Positions 1-9,188 of a DNA stretch of 64,000 nt are shown in pieces. Source of the DNA: Chitinophagaceae bacterium. GTDB lineage: Bacteria; Bacteroidota; Bacteroidia; Chitinophagales; Chitinophagaceae. The stretch is from the NCBI GenBank assembly GCA_947447265.1, contig CANFKC010000005.1:1-64000 (forward strand). The letters run 5' to 3'. The position numbers and the translations under genes were made by a program. Position 1 is the first letter of the stretch. Each line of letters starts with the position of its first letter. The notes under the pieces are model-generated. The model was given only the letters and a program-made list of their open reading frames with translations. It was not told the DNA's origin and made no database searches.

Positions 1-84
1 AGCCTTTTCCGAAATAAGGTTTAAAGAACTGATTACCGCAAGTAGTACTATCATTCCGTTGCTAAATTTTTTTGTAGACTCCAT
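1..84 (-). CDS. N-terminus of an unidentified protein, cut by window edge
   Basis: An ATG on the minus strand at 84 opens a reading frame that stays open to the window edge (28 codons). It begins MESTKKFSNG and continues with a hydrophobic stretch (MIVLLAVISSLNLI), which looks like a signal peptide or a first membrane segment. Nothing in these residues identifies a family. The upstream DNA (85-130) is AT-rich. The call rests only on the open frame and the hydrophobic start, so it is tentative. Confidence 0.4.
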   Translation of the reverse strand, partial: MESTKKFSNGMIVLLAVISSLNLISEKA

Positions 85-316
85 ATATTAGTTTTATACC
101 TAAATATATAGAGTTACAAGTTGTTAACCAATTAATTTATAGTTCCGTATATTTATTAAAAAGTTGGATGACTAAATTGAAATTTACAAATACTTAGGGA
201 CTAAGGTCTTAATTATCAATTCTTTGCAATTTACGGATAATCACAAATGCAATCAAAAAAGCTTAATGAATTTCTTATTACGCTGTGGTTCAAATAATAT
301 TACCAAAAAAGCAAAA

Positions 317-335
317 GACCCGCAACACGCGGGCC
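317..335 (-). terminator. Rho-independent terminator of ahcY
   Basis: A 7-bp GC-rich stem (317-323 with 329-335, one G-T wobble) encloses a 5-nt loop. On the minus strand it is followed by a T-rich run (TTTTGCTTTTTT), 35 nt after the ahcY stop. A TTTTT run at 336-340 makes it potentially active in both directions. Confidence 0.85.
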
Positions 336-369
336 TTTTTACTTTTACTTTTTTATCTCTTACTTACTA

Positions 370-1698
370 CTAGTACCTGTACATTTCTGGCTTGTATGGG
401 CCTTCTTTGGCGATACCCAGGTAGTCGCTTTGTGCAGTGGTCAGTTCGTCAAGAACAACACCAACTTTCGCAAGGTGTAAACGTGCTACCTTTTCATCTA
501 ATTTCTTAGGTAATACATACACTTTGTTTTCGTAGTTAGCGTGGTTGTTCCACAATTCTATCTGCGCAAGTGTCTGGTTGCTGAATGAGTTACTCATTAC
601 AAAGCTTGGGTGACCAGTAGCACAACCCAGGTTTACCAGGCGGCCTTCAGCAAGAATGATAACGTCTTTACCTTCTATAGTGTACATATCAACCTGTGGC
701 TTGATTGTATCTTTAGTTGAGCCATAGTTGTTGTTCAACCATGCCATATCTATTTCAATATCGAAGTGACCGATGTTACAAACGATAGCCTTATCCTTCA
801 TTACACGGAAATGCTGTTCAGTGATCAGGTCGCGGCAACCAGAAGCAGTAACAACGATATCAGCTTCTTTCACTGCATCGATCATTTTCTTTACTTCGAA
901 ACCGTCCATTGAAGCCTGTAAAGCACAGATCGGGTCAATTTCAGTTACTATAACGCGGGCACCAGCACCACGCAATGAAAGCGCAGAACCTTTACCTACA
1001 TCGCCATAACCACCTACAACCGCAACTTTACCAGCCATCATAACGTCAGTAGCACGACGGATAGCATCAACCAGACTTTCCTGGCAACCGTATTTGTTAT
1101 CGAATTTAGATTTGGTAACAGAATCGTTTACGTTGATAGCAGGCATTGGTAAAGTACCCTTTTCCATCCTTTCATATAAACGATGAACGCCTGTAGTCGT
1201 TTCTTCACTAAGGCCTTTAATATGCTGTATCAGCTCCGTATAATGGTCAAGAACAACGTTAGTAAGGTCACCACCATCATCCAAAATCATATTCAACGGA
1301 CGATCTTCGCTGCCGAAGAATAAAGTCTGCTCAATGCACCAGTCAGCATCAGGAAGTGATTGTCCTTTCCATGCAAAAACACCAATACCGGCAGCAGCGA
1401 TAGCAGCAGCAGCATGATCTTGTGTAGAGAAGATGTTGCAAGAGCTCCAACGAACTTCAGCACCTAAAGCAACCAGGGTTTCAATAAGTACAGCCGTTTG
1501 GATAGTCATATGTAGACAACCAGCAACGCGGGCGCCTTTAAGAGGTTGAGATGGTCCATACTCAGCACGGATTGCCATTAAACCCGGCATTTCTGCCTCG
1601 GCCAACCTTATCTCCTTGCGGCCCCACTCAGCCAGGCTAATATCAGCTACCTTGTAAGGCAACTTAAAGTCAATCTTAGAACGAGTCATTGTACTCAT
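370..1698 (-). CDS. ahcY: Adenosylhomocysteinase (S-adenosyl-L-homocysteine hydrolase)
   Basis: This enzyme reversibly hydrolyses S-adenosylhomocysteine to adenosine and homocysteine in the cytosol, relieving product inhibition of methyltransferases. The 442-residue protein is full length. Visible family blocks are the substrate-side [11 protein letters not shown] (61-71), [11 protein letters not shown] (191-201, with the catalytic Lys and Asp), the NAD-binding GGYGDVGKG (229-237) and the C-terminal KPEMYRY (436-442), whose Lys and Tyr reach the partner subunit's NAD in the tetramer. Start is the first Met at 1698; a second ATG three codons in (1689) is also possible. It is a single-gene unit with its own terminator and a TAnnTTTG-type promoter box just upstream. 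Confidence 0.97.
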   Translation of the reverse strand: MSTMTRSKIDFKLPYKVADISLAEWGRKEIRLAEAEMPGLMAIRAEYGPSQPLKGARVAGCLHMTIQTAVLIETLVALGAEVRWSSCNIFSTQDHAAAAIAAAGIGVFAWKGQSLPDADWCIEQTLFFGSEDRPLNMILDDGGDLTNVVLDHYTELIQHIKGLSEETTTGVHRLYERMEKGTLPMPAINVNDSVTKSKFDNKYGCQESLVDAIRRATDVMMAGKVAVVGGYGDVGKGSALSLRGAGARVIVTEIDPICALQASMDGFEVKKMIDAVKEADIVVTASGCRDLITEQHFRVMKDKAIVCNIGHFDIEIDMAWLNNNYGSTKDTIKPQVDMYTIEGKDVIILAEGRLVNLGCATGHPSFVMSNSFSNQTLAQIELWNNHANYENKVYVLPKKLDEKVARLHLAKVGVVLDELTTAQSDYLGIAKEGPYKPEMYRY

Positions 1699-1721
1699 AA
1701 ATTTAATTTTATAATTTCGTG

Positions 1722-1729
1722 CAAAAGTA
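1722..1729 (-). promoter_or_regulatory. Putative Bacteroidota-type -7 box for ahcY
   Basis: The minus strand reads TACTTTTG here, an exact match to the Bacteroidota -7 consensus TAnnTTTG, placing the transcription start roughly 15-20 nt before the ahcY start codon. No convincing -33 TTTG element was found at the usual 19-21 bp spacing, so this is a motif-based suggestion. Confidence 0.4.
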
Positions 1730-1867
1730 TAAACAATCTTGCTCTAAACCACGAAAAGAGGGTTAAATATTTATTTAAGTTTTCTATTCTTGGCTGTGTC
1801 GTTATCTATAAAGGCAGAAGACCAGTTAATGTGGTTGTTCAGAAAATATTTTATTACTTGAAATTAC

Positions 1868-2596
1868 CTAATGGCCCGAGGTATAGGTAAACCTGAGGTT
1901 GGGATACTGCATTGAACCAACGCCAATCCTGTAACCAGTGATGTAAACAGAGTCTACCATCCGGCGATAGGTTATGTAGCAGTCTCCGGTATAATGGTTA
2001 TAATATTGGTAGTAAAGTGCCTGAGAATTTGAACCCACGGCATACATGCCCGAAACATAACCAGGACCTGTGCAGTTGCCGTTAGTCACCCGTAGTGCAA
2101 AATCGGTGTCAACCATTGCAAGTGAAGTATCCCCTCCCGGGCCGTAGTAGTTTACTGTTCGTGACCAGTGCCTCATTTTAGTAACACCAGTATCAAATAC
2201 CTGCGGAGAAAGAAGCGTTACCTGCCTTATCTTTTTATGGAGCGTATCGTGGTTCACCGTTAATACTACATTATAGGTGCCCGGGCAGTAGATAGTATGA
2301 TTAACAACCCGACCATTTCCGCTGTCGATATAGAAAGCCCCTGATGCGAAACCGGATGAGTATTCACAGGTATCGCAGGGCCAGCACTGGTAATTACCAA
2401 AAGCGCTATAGTAGTAATTACCGAAGTACCAATGGGAAAAATCTTTGTCGGAGGCGTTGCTGGTAAATCTGATAGGATCACCGGCATACATAGCGCCCTC
2501 AATAGTAAAGTCGTAATTGTTGGCGGCAGGTTCCTTTTTTTTGTTGCAGGATGCTACAAGAAAGAGCGCAACGAAAAGTAAAAAAGCGTTTTTCAT
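1868..2596 (-). CDS. Lipoprotein of a tandem paralogous pair
   Basis: The 242-residue product starts with a lipoprotein signal (MKNAFLLFVALFLVASCNKKK; lipobox VASC, Cys 17), so it should be lipid-anchored in the envelope. The rest is rich in Tyr, aromatic and beta-type residues, with a DPIRFTSNASDKDFSHWYFGN segment like the start of a PKD/Ig-type fold and a central phrase PGTYNVVLTVN typical of PKD domains. It follows the 2602-3348 gene by 5 nt and shares the same layout (HWYFGN/HWFFGN; PGTYNVVLT/PGSYNVVLT; MRHWSR/TRLWKR), so the two are tandem duplicates. Function unknown. Confidence 0.8.
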   Translation of the reverse strand: MKNAFLLFVALFLVASCNKKKEPAANNYDFTIEGAMYAGDPIRFTSNASDKDFSHWYFGNYYYSAFGNYQCWPCDTCEYSSGFASGAFYIDSGNGRVVNHTIYCPGTYNVVLTVNHDTLHKKIRQVTLLSPQVFDTGVTKMRHWSRTVNYYGPGGDTSLAMVDTDFALRVTNGNCTGPGYVSGMYAVGSNSQALYYQYYNHYTGDCYITYRRMVDSVYITGYRIGVGSMQYPNLRFTYTSGH

Positions 2597-2601
2597 GAGT
2601 A

Positions 2602-3348
2602 TTAATGCGTGGAGGTATAAGTAATGCTGTAATCTATATTCCCGATAAGATCATGCGTAAGCTCGATGACATAGACCGAATCTACAAGCCTTTTATAGGC
2701 AACATAACCATAATCACCATAGTAATGACGTGTATCGGTATTATTCTTATAAATAAGATTAGATGAGCTTGAAACCTCGCAACGAAATGGGAATTCCCGA
2801 CCCGGTGTTTTGCAATTATGATTGGCGACGACAAGAGCGAATGTAGTATCCGGCAATGCGTACGAGGTGTCGTATGGATAGACTCCTGATCTCACAAACC
2901 GTTTCCAGAGCCGGGTGCGTAACATTCCTTCGTTCAGTATTTCTGGAGACGCGAATGTTAGCGTTTTGCGGCATGCAGTGCTTTTGTCGCCATTCGCGGT
3001 AAGTACAACATTGTAACTACCAGGTGTATACATAATGTGGTTAAAAACTGGTCCAGTACAACTATCTGCGCCAGAGGACGGGGCATTAGTATAGGCATTT
3101 TCGGAGTCGACGGCATAGTTTGAACTACCCGGATAGGGATAATTACTATAGTAAATATTCCCAAAAAACCAATGCGGGCGATCTGCTGCTGGTACTGCGG
3201 TGCTGAATGTTATAATATCGCCTGTAAACAAAGTACCGGACGGAAAGGAAAAATCAATTGTTCGCTTTGCAATATCGTTTCGGTTGTCCCTCCTGCATCC
3301 GGAAAGTAAAAGCAGGAAAATGGCAGCTAAGTAAAAGATGTGTTTCAT
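2602..3348 (-). CDS. Lipoprotein of a tandem paralogous pair (upstream copy)
   Basis: A 248-residue lipoprotein (signal MKHIFYLAAIFLLLLSGCRRD, lipobox LSGC). It is homologous along its length to the gene 5 nt downstream: both have an aromatic HW(F/Y)FGN motif, a PKD-like PG(S/T)YNVVLT strand, and a C-terminal (K/R)R(L/M)VDSVY(V/I) stretch. Sequence identity looks moderate, so the duplication is old. The pair likely forms one transcript. I recognise no enzymatic motif; a surface or periplasmic PKD/Ig-like binding protein is the best guess. Confidence 0.8.
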   Translation of the reverse strand: MKHIFYLAAIFLLLLSGCRRDNRNDIAKRTIDFSFPSGTLFTGDIITFSTAVPAADRPHWFFGNIYYSNYPYPGSSNYAVDSENAYTNAPSSGADSCTGPVFNHIMYTPGSYNVVLTANGDKSTACRKTLTFASPEILNEGMLRTRLWKRFVRSGVYPYDTSYALPDTTFALVVANHNCKTPGREFPFRCEVSSSSNLIYKNNTDTRHYYGDYGYVAYKRLVDSVYVIELTHDLIGNIDYSITYTSTH

Positions 3349-3457
3349 AAGAAAAGGGTTGAGGTGTATTGATAACTAAAGATAACAATATTTATTGCCT
3401 TCGACAGCAGATTACTTGCCAATCCGTAACTTCGGATACAGAAAAGAAAAGATACCC

Positions 3458-4438
3458 ATGCAGAAAAATACCTTAAAGATCTATGTGCAGACCATCTGCT
3501 GGTTTGGTGAGTATATCATTGACTGGAGCGACCCCGGTATTTTATATCGTCTTTCCGAGAGGCAGGAAGGACTTGACAATATTAGTTATGGTTCGCTATT
3601 CGACGGAGCCATTGCCTCGTCAGATAATGTTTATGCATTGATTTATCAACGGTTGGGAACAAAGGGCCTCTTGCTTAAAAACGGGAGGTTGATGAGAGAA
3701 GTTAACAGGTCTTACTATCAGGCGGATGTCTATGAATATCCTGCCGCTTTTTTTATTTATGACGGCCGGACGTACCTGGCACACTGCCCATTAGCGTATA
3801 ACCGGATTGACTTTGAAGATGTAGAAACCGGAGAGGTTATTACAGGCAAAACACCACGAACTCTGGTTGACTCCTTTTACTCACGGCTGGAAGTGGGCCC
3901 CGGCAACAAGTATCTGCTGAGCAAGGGCTGGGGGTGGCATCCTGTCAATATCACACAGGTATATGATATTGCAGCATGCTTCGAAAAACCTGCCATGCTT
4001 GATGTCTATAATGAGCTCACCTCCCCGTTGAGTGGAGAAATTTGTACCGCAAGTTTTATTTCCGATTCAAAAATTCTTGTTGGCCCACCAGAAGAGTTAA
4101 TTCGTGATGACGGAAGCCCAGATGCAAAAAACACATTACGGTCCTACTGCGTGCTGGATATGACAACCGGCACCTATACTCCATCTGTAGCTGCAGAAGT
4201 GGAAATAGGCAACCTGATTGCCATTGATGAATACTACGCCTGGGATACATACAAATATCCGAAGGTCATAGCCCTTGTAACTGGCAGAGTAGTAGATAAA
4301 GACGAAACGGTTTTTTCAGGTGATTGTAAATCTTCGATAATAAGGGAAGATGAGCCTCACCTGGCCATTAATGCGGCAAGAGATAAGCTTGTAATAAAGA
4401 ATGGAAATGAAATTACCCTTGTAGGCTGGGAAAGGTAG
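3458..4438 (+). CDS. Hypothetical protein, probable cytoplasmic beta-propeller-like
   Basis: The frame is open from 3395, but the Met at 3458 (MQKNTLKIYV) is preferred because the upstream 21 codons look non-coding; that gives 326 residues. There is no signal peptide or membrane segment. The protein alternates short beta-strand-like phrases with charged turns (for example ASSDNVYALIYQRLG, NKYLLSKGWGWHPVN, DKLVIKNGNEITLVGW), suggesting a repeat/propeller fold that reports stored values; I cannot name a family. It stands alone between two convergent minus-strand units. Confidence 0.65.
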   Translation: MQKNTLKIYVQTICWFGEYIIDWSDPGILYRLSERQEGLDNISYGSLFDGAIASSDNVYALIYQRLGTKGLLLKNGRLMREVNRSYYQADVYEYPAAFFIYDGRTYLAHCPLAYNRIDFEDVETGEVITGKTPRTLVDSFYSRLEVGPGNKYLLSKGWGWHPVNITQVYDIAACFEKPAMLDVYNELTSPLSGEICTASFISDSKILVGPPEELIRDDGSPDAKNTLRSYCVLDMTTGTYTPSVAAEVEIGNLIAIDEYYAWDTYKYPKVIALVTGRVVDKDETVFSGDCKSSIIREDEPHLAINAARDKLVIKNGNEITLVGWER

Positions 4439-4462
4439 TGGTACATGTTGCAGACGATTTAG

Positions 4463-5605
4463 CTACTTCACCTTTCTATCCTTCCACTTGTAATTACCTA
4501 CTATACCCAGGAAGCCGGCAAGCACTATATACAGCACATGCAACGGTTGCAGTATCGGAAAGTAGACCTGTGTCCACTGCTTGCGAAAGAATGCAGCAAC
4601 GGGAATCATAAAAATATACTCGGTAATTGTTTTGAGCAGTAACATACTACCGGCTACCAACCAATACCAATGATTCGCAAAACCTGCTATGCCCAGGCCA
4701 ACAATGGCAACATTAAACAGGTAAACCAGCATCAGGATAGCGGTAAGGCGCTTGTCATCGTACTTGCCAGATTTGGAAGCCCAGCGTATACGCTGCTGTA
4801 AAAAACTAGCCCAGTCGGGTTGCGGCAGCGTAGTAACAATGGCGTTGGGCGATTTCAGGTATGCTATGCGGGCTGCGGGCACGCGGGCTATTTTCATCAT
4901 CAGCAGGTAGTCATCTCCCGATGCAAGGTGCTCTACACCTTCGTAGCCGTTCACCTCATTAAAAATAGCCTTGCTGAAAGCAAGATTGGCACCATTGCTC
5001 ATATTACCCAGCTTCATGCTGTGGGTAGCCGCAGTAATGCCCTGCATGCCCATAAAATCAATCAGCTGGAATTTATTGAGTATACCCAGCGAACCGCTGA
5101 AAATAACTGGCGCTACTATCATAGCCGGATTGCGCAATTCATACAATCCTGCCATATTCAAGAGCCAGAGGTTGGGCGCAATACAGTCGGCATCAGTAGT
5201 TACGATAAGGCTGCCGCGACTTTCCTTTATACCAGCGGTAAGGGCAGCCTTCTTAAAGGCATTCACTTTTAAACCAGGTTGAATATAGTCTGCAAGGCGG
5301 ATGCATCTTACCCGTTCATCATGGTATTCCGATACTATCTCAGCGGTATTGTCTTCAGAATGGTCGTCTACAACAATTACTTCCATAAGACCTGCGGGAT
5401 ATTTTTGAGCAAGAATACCATCAATGCAGGCACCGATATTATCTCGCTCATTGCGGGCGGGCACTATAACTGAAATAAAAGTATGGGGTTCGTAACCCGG
5501 CGGCACCCTGAACTCTTGCTGCAGTTTCCAACCCTTCATGTACAACATTACCAGCAGCAGGTAGCTGAGCGTTAAAAAGGCGCATATTATAGTTGTAATT
5601 ACCAT
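4463..5605 (-). CDS. Family 2 glycosyltransferase, membrane-bound
   Basis: A 380-residue GT2 enzyme with an N-terminal membrane helix (ICAFLTLSYLLLVMLYM), a cytosolic catalytic domain and two to three C-terminal helices. Diagnostic motifs are ISVIVPARNE, VIVVDDHSEDNT, the metal-binding TTDADC (DxD) and QQRIRW (the QxxRW motif of processive or polyprenyl-linked GT2s), with GDDYLL as the acceptor-site acidic motif. It should transfer a sugar from a nucleotide donor to a lipid or growing polysaccharide at the inner membrane. A GTG at 5644 overlapping the upstream TAG is an alternative start; I chose ATG 5605 because the hydrophobic helix begins there. Last gene of the glycan cluster. Confidence 0.85.
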   Translation of the reverse strand: MVITTIICAFLTLSYLLLVMLYMKGWKLQQEFRVPPGYEPHTFISVIVPARNERDNIGACIDGILAQKYPAGLMEVIVVDDHSEDNTAEIVSEYHDERVRCIRLADYIQPGLKVNAFKKAALTAGIKESRGSLIVTTDADCIAPNLWLLNMAGLYELRNPAMIVAPVIFSGSLGILNKFQLIDFMGMQGITAATHSMKLGNMSNGANLAFSKAIFNEVNGYEGVEHLASGDDYLLMMKIARVPAARIAYLKSPNAIVTTLPQPDWASFLQQRIRWASKSGKYDDKRLTAILMLVYLFNVAIVGLGIAGFANHWYWLVAGSMLLLKTITEYIFMIPVAAFFRKQWTQVYFPILQPLHVLYIVLAGFLGIVGNYKWKDRKVK

Positions 5606-5643
5606 GGGCGTGCAACAAAGATAACCTTGAACAAGGTAACACA

Positions 5644-6456
5644 CTAATGTAACAGCGTTTCTGCCATCATTTTTACGTTGCCTGCATCGTAAATACGATG
5701 CCCTGTATCTAAAGTCACTACCTGTACAGAATCGAGGCCCTGTTTAAATTTTTCGGCTACTGATGGTGGAATAATCTTATCGTACCGGCCCATAAAAATA
5801 ACCATGGGCACCTTGTATTTCTTTATGGTTTGCTGAAGCGCTGCTATATCGGGCGTTAATTCGGCAAGCGAAGGCCATACTTTGCGCAACTGCTGCCTGG
5901 TGGCCTCGTCGCTTAAATAATGCATTGCAAATTTATACCGCTTTTCGTGCACTATCTTTCCTTTTTTAAGTACCACCAGCAATTTGTGGTATTGCCCGGG
6001 CTCGGTGAGCATATGGTTAAAAATGCGTTTTCCGAAACCACTACGTGTAAAAAAGCGATAATAATTATCGACCCTGAGGCCATCACTGGCCAGCAAAGTA
6101 ACCCTGTCAATACGATCTGGTATCTGGTTAACAATGGAAAGGCAAACCCTGCCACCTATGCTGTAACCTAACAATGATATTTTTTCCACCTTGTTTACCT
6201 GCATCAGATCAGCAACCAATTGCTGCAGGTTTTCGGAAGTAAAGTTGACATATTCCTTCCAGCTACTTTTACCATGATGCGGCAAATCGAAGAAAAGGCA
6301 AGTATATTCAGTGGTAAGGTAAGGCTCAAAAATGCGCAGCGCATGGGCATCATGCCCGTAACCATGAAATATCAGCAACAGCCTGCTACCATTGCCCACC
6401 CTGAGATAGTGCATACATTCTGTACCAACTTGTATATAGCAGGAAGTAGAAGACAT
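5644..6456 (-). CDS. Alpha/beta hydrolase
   Basis: A 270-residue alpha/beta-hydrolase fold protein with a clear catalytic triad: Ser99 in GYSIGG, Asp226 in GRYDK and His253 in TGHR, plus an HGYGHD oxyanion-hole loop (31-36). A lid region lies around residues 130-200. No signal peptide, so cytosolic. Substrate cannot be read from sequence; its place between the GT2 gene (immediately downstream) and the MBOAT/SGNH pair suggests ester chemistry on a glycan or lipid, but it could equally be a general esterase. Confidence 0.85.
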   Translation of the reverse strand: MSSTSCYIQVGTECMHYLRVGNGSRLLLIFHGYGHDAHALRIFEPYLTTEYTCLFFDLPHHGKSSWKEYVNFTSENLQQLVADLMQVNKVEKISLLGYSIGGRVCLSIVNQIPDRIDRVTLLASDGLRVDNYYRFFTRSGFGKRIFNHMLTEPGQYHKLLVVLKKGKIVHEKRYKFAMHYLSDEATRQQLRKVWPSLAELTPDIAALQQTIKKYKVPMVIFMGRYDKIIPPSVAEKFKQGLDSVQVVTLDTGHRIYDAGNVKMMAETLLH

Positions 6457-6522
6457 TGTTGAATCAAATATAAGTAATTTGAATCAGGAAAGAAGATAAA
6501 ATGATAAAATGACCCGGATTGC

Positions 6523-7593
6523 CTATGGCTTTGCAGATTGCCTGCTCAATTGCTCGTTTACCAACATTAACCACAATTGCATACCCTTATTATTCCAGTG
6601 AGTATCGCCTGCCCTGTAAAATTGACGCGGATTTCCTGCATTTTTATAATGGCTGTAAACATCAACCATCTGCATTTTCAAGCCAGGCGAAGTTTGCAAT
6701 TTGGGGATGAGATTATTGTAGTTAGCAGGCTGAATAACACTTGCAGGATTTGGCACAATTGCGAAGTAGACCTCGTCAAAACCTTCCGCTTTATAATGCT
6801 CATAAATTACATTTAGGTTGTTGGCCCATGCAGTAACGTCTTCATTGCTAAAGGGCTGGTAGCTGCTGCACTCATTTTTGGGTTCTACTGTTTCTTTGAG
6901 GAAGAGGTGCCTGCCATCATCGGCAATAACAACATCGCCGGAACCCCTGTTAAATAAATAATAATTCATGTCGGCTTTGAGCAGGCGTGGTTTGTTCATA
7001 GCATTCACATTAAACAACAGATACTCCAGGTTCTGATTAATATTCGGGTTGAAAAAATCAGCAACATGCAAGCCAGCACCCACCGAAGCATATACGGGGC
7101 CCGGTTCAGAAATTGCTAACGTTAGAGCAGGTGGCAAGTCCTTCCTGATATGGTTATAGATATCGCCGTTCTGGTAGTTGCTGCGCACGTACCGTTCGGC
7201 AGTTTCTATAAGTAAAACGTTCCGTTTTGATTTATCCAGCTTATACACCAGATCATGATGACCTTTTCGACCAAAATGACAGGTATTTACATGGGCAAAT
7301 GCCGCGCAGGGCACATCTTCTGTGTAGCTATCGCCAAACAGATAGAGGTCAATATTCTTGGGGCCAGAAGTATCTGCAGGCGGTGTAAAATTATAGTCAT
7401 TTGGCGTCTGGAAAACCTTAATATCATCGAGATAGGCTATATTACTCAGGTCCCCGAAGTTACTCTGGTGTTCGCCCCACCAAAGTTGGTGGTGCTTGCG
7501 CTCCCATATATAGGCTACAACATCACGACTTGTACCGGAAAAAAGGAGTACAAGACCAATGATAATGCAGCTATAGGAAAGCACCTTTTTCAT
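6523..7593 (-). CDS. SGNH/AlgX-AlgJ-like acetyltransferase partner
   Basis: Start at 7593 (MKKVLSYSCII) gives 356 residues with an N-terminal signal anchor. It has SGNH-hydrolase hallmarks: FGDSYT with nucleophile Ser89, and a C-terminal GDTHWNNKGM block with Asp330 and His332. Such proteins (AlgX/AlgJ/DHHW families) take the acetyl group delivered by an MBOAT protein and place it on a periplasmic polysaccharide. The MBOAT gene ends 4 nt upstream of this ATG, the usual arrangement for an AlgI-AlgJ type pair. The longer frame from 7659 would overlap the MBOAT gene and lacks a sensible signal sequence. Confidence 0.8.
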   Translation of the reverse strand: MKKVLSYSCIIIGLVLLFSGTSRDVVAYIWERKHHQLWWGEHQSNFGDLSNIAYLDDIKVFQTPNDYNFTPPADTSGPKNIDLYLFGDSYTEDVPCAAFAHVNTCHFGRKGHHDLVYKLDKSKRNVLLIETAERYVRSNYQNGDIYNHIRKDLPPALTLAISEPGPVYASVGAGLHVADFFNPNINQNLEYLLFNVNAMNKPRLLKADMNYYLFNRGSGDVVIADDGRHLFLKETVEPKNECSSYQPFSNEDVTAWANNLNVIYEHYKAEGFDEVYFAIVPNPASVIQPANYNNLIPKLQTSPGLKMQMVDVYSHYKNAGNPRQFYRAGDTHWNNKGMQLWLMLVNEQLSRQSAKP

Positions 7594-7597
7594 ACCG

Positions 7598-8980
7598 CTA
7601 AAATTGAAAATAAATAAACTGGTTCTCTCCGAAAACACCGAAAAAATAACAACCAACAACCATCACAAAAACATAAAAAGCAAACGACTCATCTTTTTGT
7701 ATCAGGAAGCTTTTCAGCCTGAATTCCCGCCACAATAAGAATGCGATTAGCCCGGCTGAAAACAGCAATTCGTTGCCATTAAGTCCGAAGGTAGTACTAC
7801 CGCTAACAAAATTAAACAACCCACCAATATACCTGAAAGCAAAATGCACATCGGGCGATCTGAAAAACACCCAGCATATTGTAACGAGCAAGAAGTTCAG
7901 AACGATTTTTGCAACCTTACTTACTACTCTATTCTTGCTACTTTTCGCACCCGGCAACAGGGTGACCAGCAGCCCGTGCAGCGCACCCCAAACCAGGAAG
8001 GTAAAGTTTGCGCCATGCCATAAACCGCTCAATAAAAACGTAATAAAAACATTTATCCGACGCCTTGCCTCGCCCCTTCTGTTACCGCCCAAGGGTATGT
8101 ACAAATAGTCGCGAAACCATGATGAAAGCGATACATGCCAGCGGGTCCAGAATTCGGTTATGTTAGCCGATAAATAGGGTTGCTTGAAATTTTCCATCAG
8201 GTCGATACCCATCACCTTTGCCGACCCTAAGGCAATATCAGAATAACCTGAAAAATCGCAGTATATCTGGAACGAATAGAAGATAGCACTCACCCAAAGC
8301 GACCATGCTGAAAGCCCGGTATGGTTATAGGCATGCGTTACTTCAATTGCCAACCTATCGGCAATAACCACCTTCTTAAAAAAGCCCCACAACATGCGGG
8401 CTAGCCCTTCCTTTACTTTATCCCAGTTATAAGGCTGATAGGTGTGTAATTGAGGCAATATATTTTGCGGCCGCTCTATGGGGCCCGCTACCAGTTGCGG
8501 GTAGAACATTACATAGAGCGCATAGACTACAAAGTTCTTTTCCGGTGGCTGCTTGCCCCTGTAAACCTCTATGGTATAGCTCATAGCCTGGAAGGTATGG
8601 AACGACAAGCCTATAGGCAATAAAATACTGAGGTAAGGAATATCGTAGTGCGGAAATAAATCCCTTATTACCGGTGCAACAGTATCGAGCAGGAAATCGA
8701 AATACTTGAAGTAAACCAACACACCAACATTCGCAATAATGCTCATGGTGAGCCATGCTTTGCGCGGCCGGCCCTCGCTTTTAGCAATCAGGAAACCAGC
8801 GAAGTAATCTATAACTATGGTTCCGCCAAGTATTAACAGGTACTTAGGCACGAAACTCATGTAGAAATAACAACTGGCAACCAACAGCAACCATACCCTC
8901 GATCTCTGGTTGGGCAACTGGAAATAAGCCAGCGTAACCACCATGAAAAAGATAAGAAACTGTAACGAGTTGAACAGCAT
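7598..8980 (-). CDS. MBOAT family O-acyltransferase (AlgI-like)
   Basis: A 460-residue polytopic inner-membrane protein of the AlgI/PatA class of MBOAT acyltransferases, which move acetyl groups across the membrane for polysaccharide O-acetylation. Visible motifs are LPIGLSFHTFQ (121-131), PQLVAGPIER (161-170), CDFSGYSDIA (241-250), FWTRWHVSLSSWFRDYLY (277-294) and SGLWHGANFTF with the catalytic His322. First gene of the minus-strand cluster MBOAT, SGNH partner, hydrolase, GT2. The glycan modified is unknown; no complete polymer synthesis operon is visible beside it. Confidence 0.92.
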   Translation of the reverse strand: MLFNSLQFLIFFMVVTLAYFQLPNQRSRVWLLLVASCYFYMSFVPKYLLILGGTIVIDYFAGFLIAKSEGRPRKAWLTMSIIANVGVLVYFKYFDFLLDTVAPVIRDLFPHYDIPYLSILLPIGLSFHTFQAMSYTIEVYRGKQPPEKNFVVYALYVMFYPQLVAGPIERPQNILPQLHTYQPYNWDKVKEGLARMLWGFFKKVVIADRLAIEVTHAYNHTGLSAWSLWVSAIFYSFQIYCDFSGYSDIALGSAKVMGIDLMENFKQPYLSANITEFWTRWHVSLSSWFRDYLYIPLGGNRRGEARRRINVFITFLLSGLWHGANFTFLVWGALHGLLVTLLPGAKSSKNRVVSKVAKIVLNFLLVTICWVFFRSPDVHFAFRYIGGLFNFVSGSTTFGLNGNELLFSAGLIAFLLWREFRLKSFLIQKDESFAFYVFVMVVGCYFFGVFGENQFIYFQF

Positions 8981-9078
8981 TAAGGTGTATGCTTTTGATT
9001 ATTGGCGAAGCTAATGAAAATGTGGGTTACTGGTATTTTGGTAGGTGTCAGAACTATGATTTTCAGGATTACTGGATT

Positions 9079-9102
9079 GTAGGAGCGCATCGTGCGTCCT
9101 AC
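9079..9102. repeat. REP-like palindrome in the 8981-9188 intergenic gap
   Basis: GTAGGAGCGCA and its near-complement TGCGTCCTAC flank a 3-nt centre, forming a palindrome with one bulge. It resembles the two palindromes near 49.15-49.25 kb (GTAGAG-CGC type), suggesting a dispersed intergenic repeat family. The preceding phrase (TGTCAGAACTATGATTTTCAGGATT) has the look of common Bacteroidota intergenic repeats. Confidence 0.5.
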
Positions 9103-9188
9103 CGTGTTTTATAAACAATAGCCGTGTTTCCAACATTAATAGTGGAATTATAAAATCTAGATTAGTTTTTCAACAGCCAAAAGACAGC

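Noticed and set aside
3680-5282. Antisense ORFs of 100-150 codons inside the GT2 gene (4820-5272, 4971-5282)
   Set aside because: They lie wholly opposite a clear GT2 coding frame with catalytic motifs and have no start context, signal or family resemblance.
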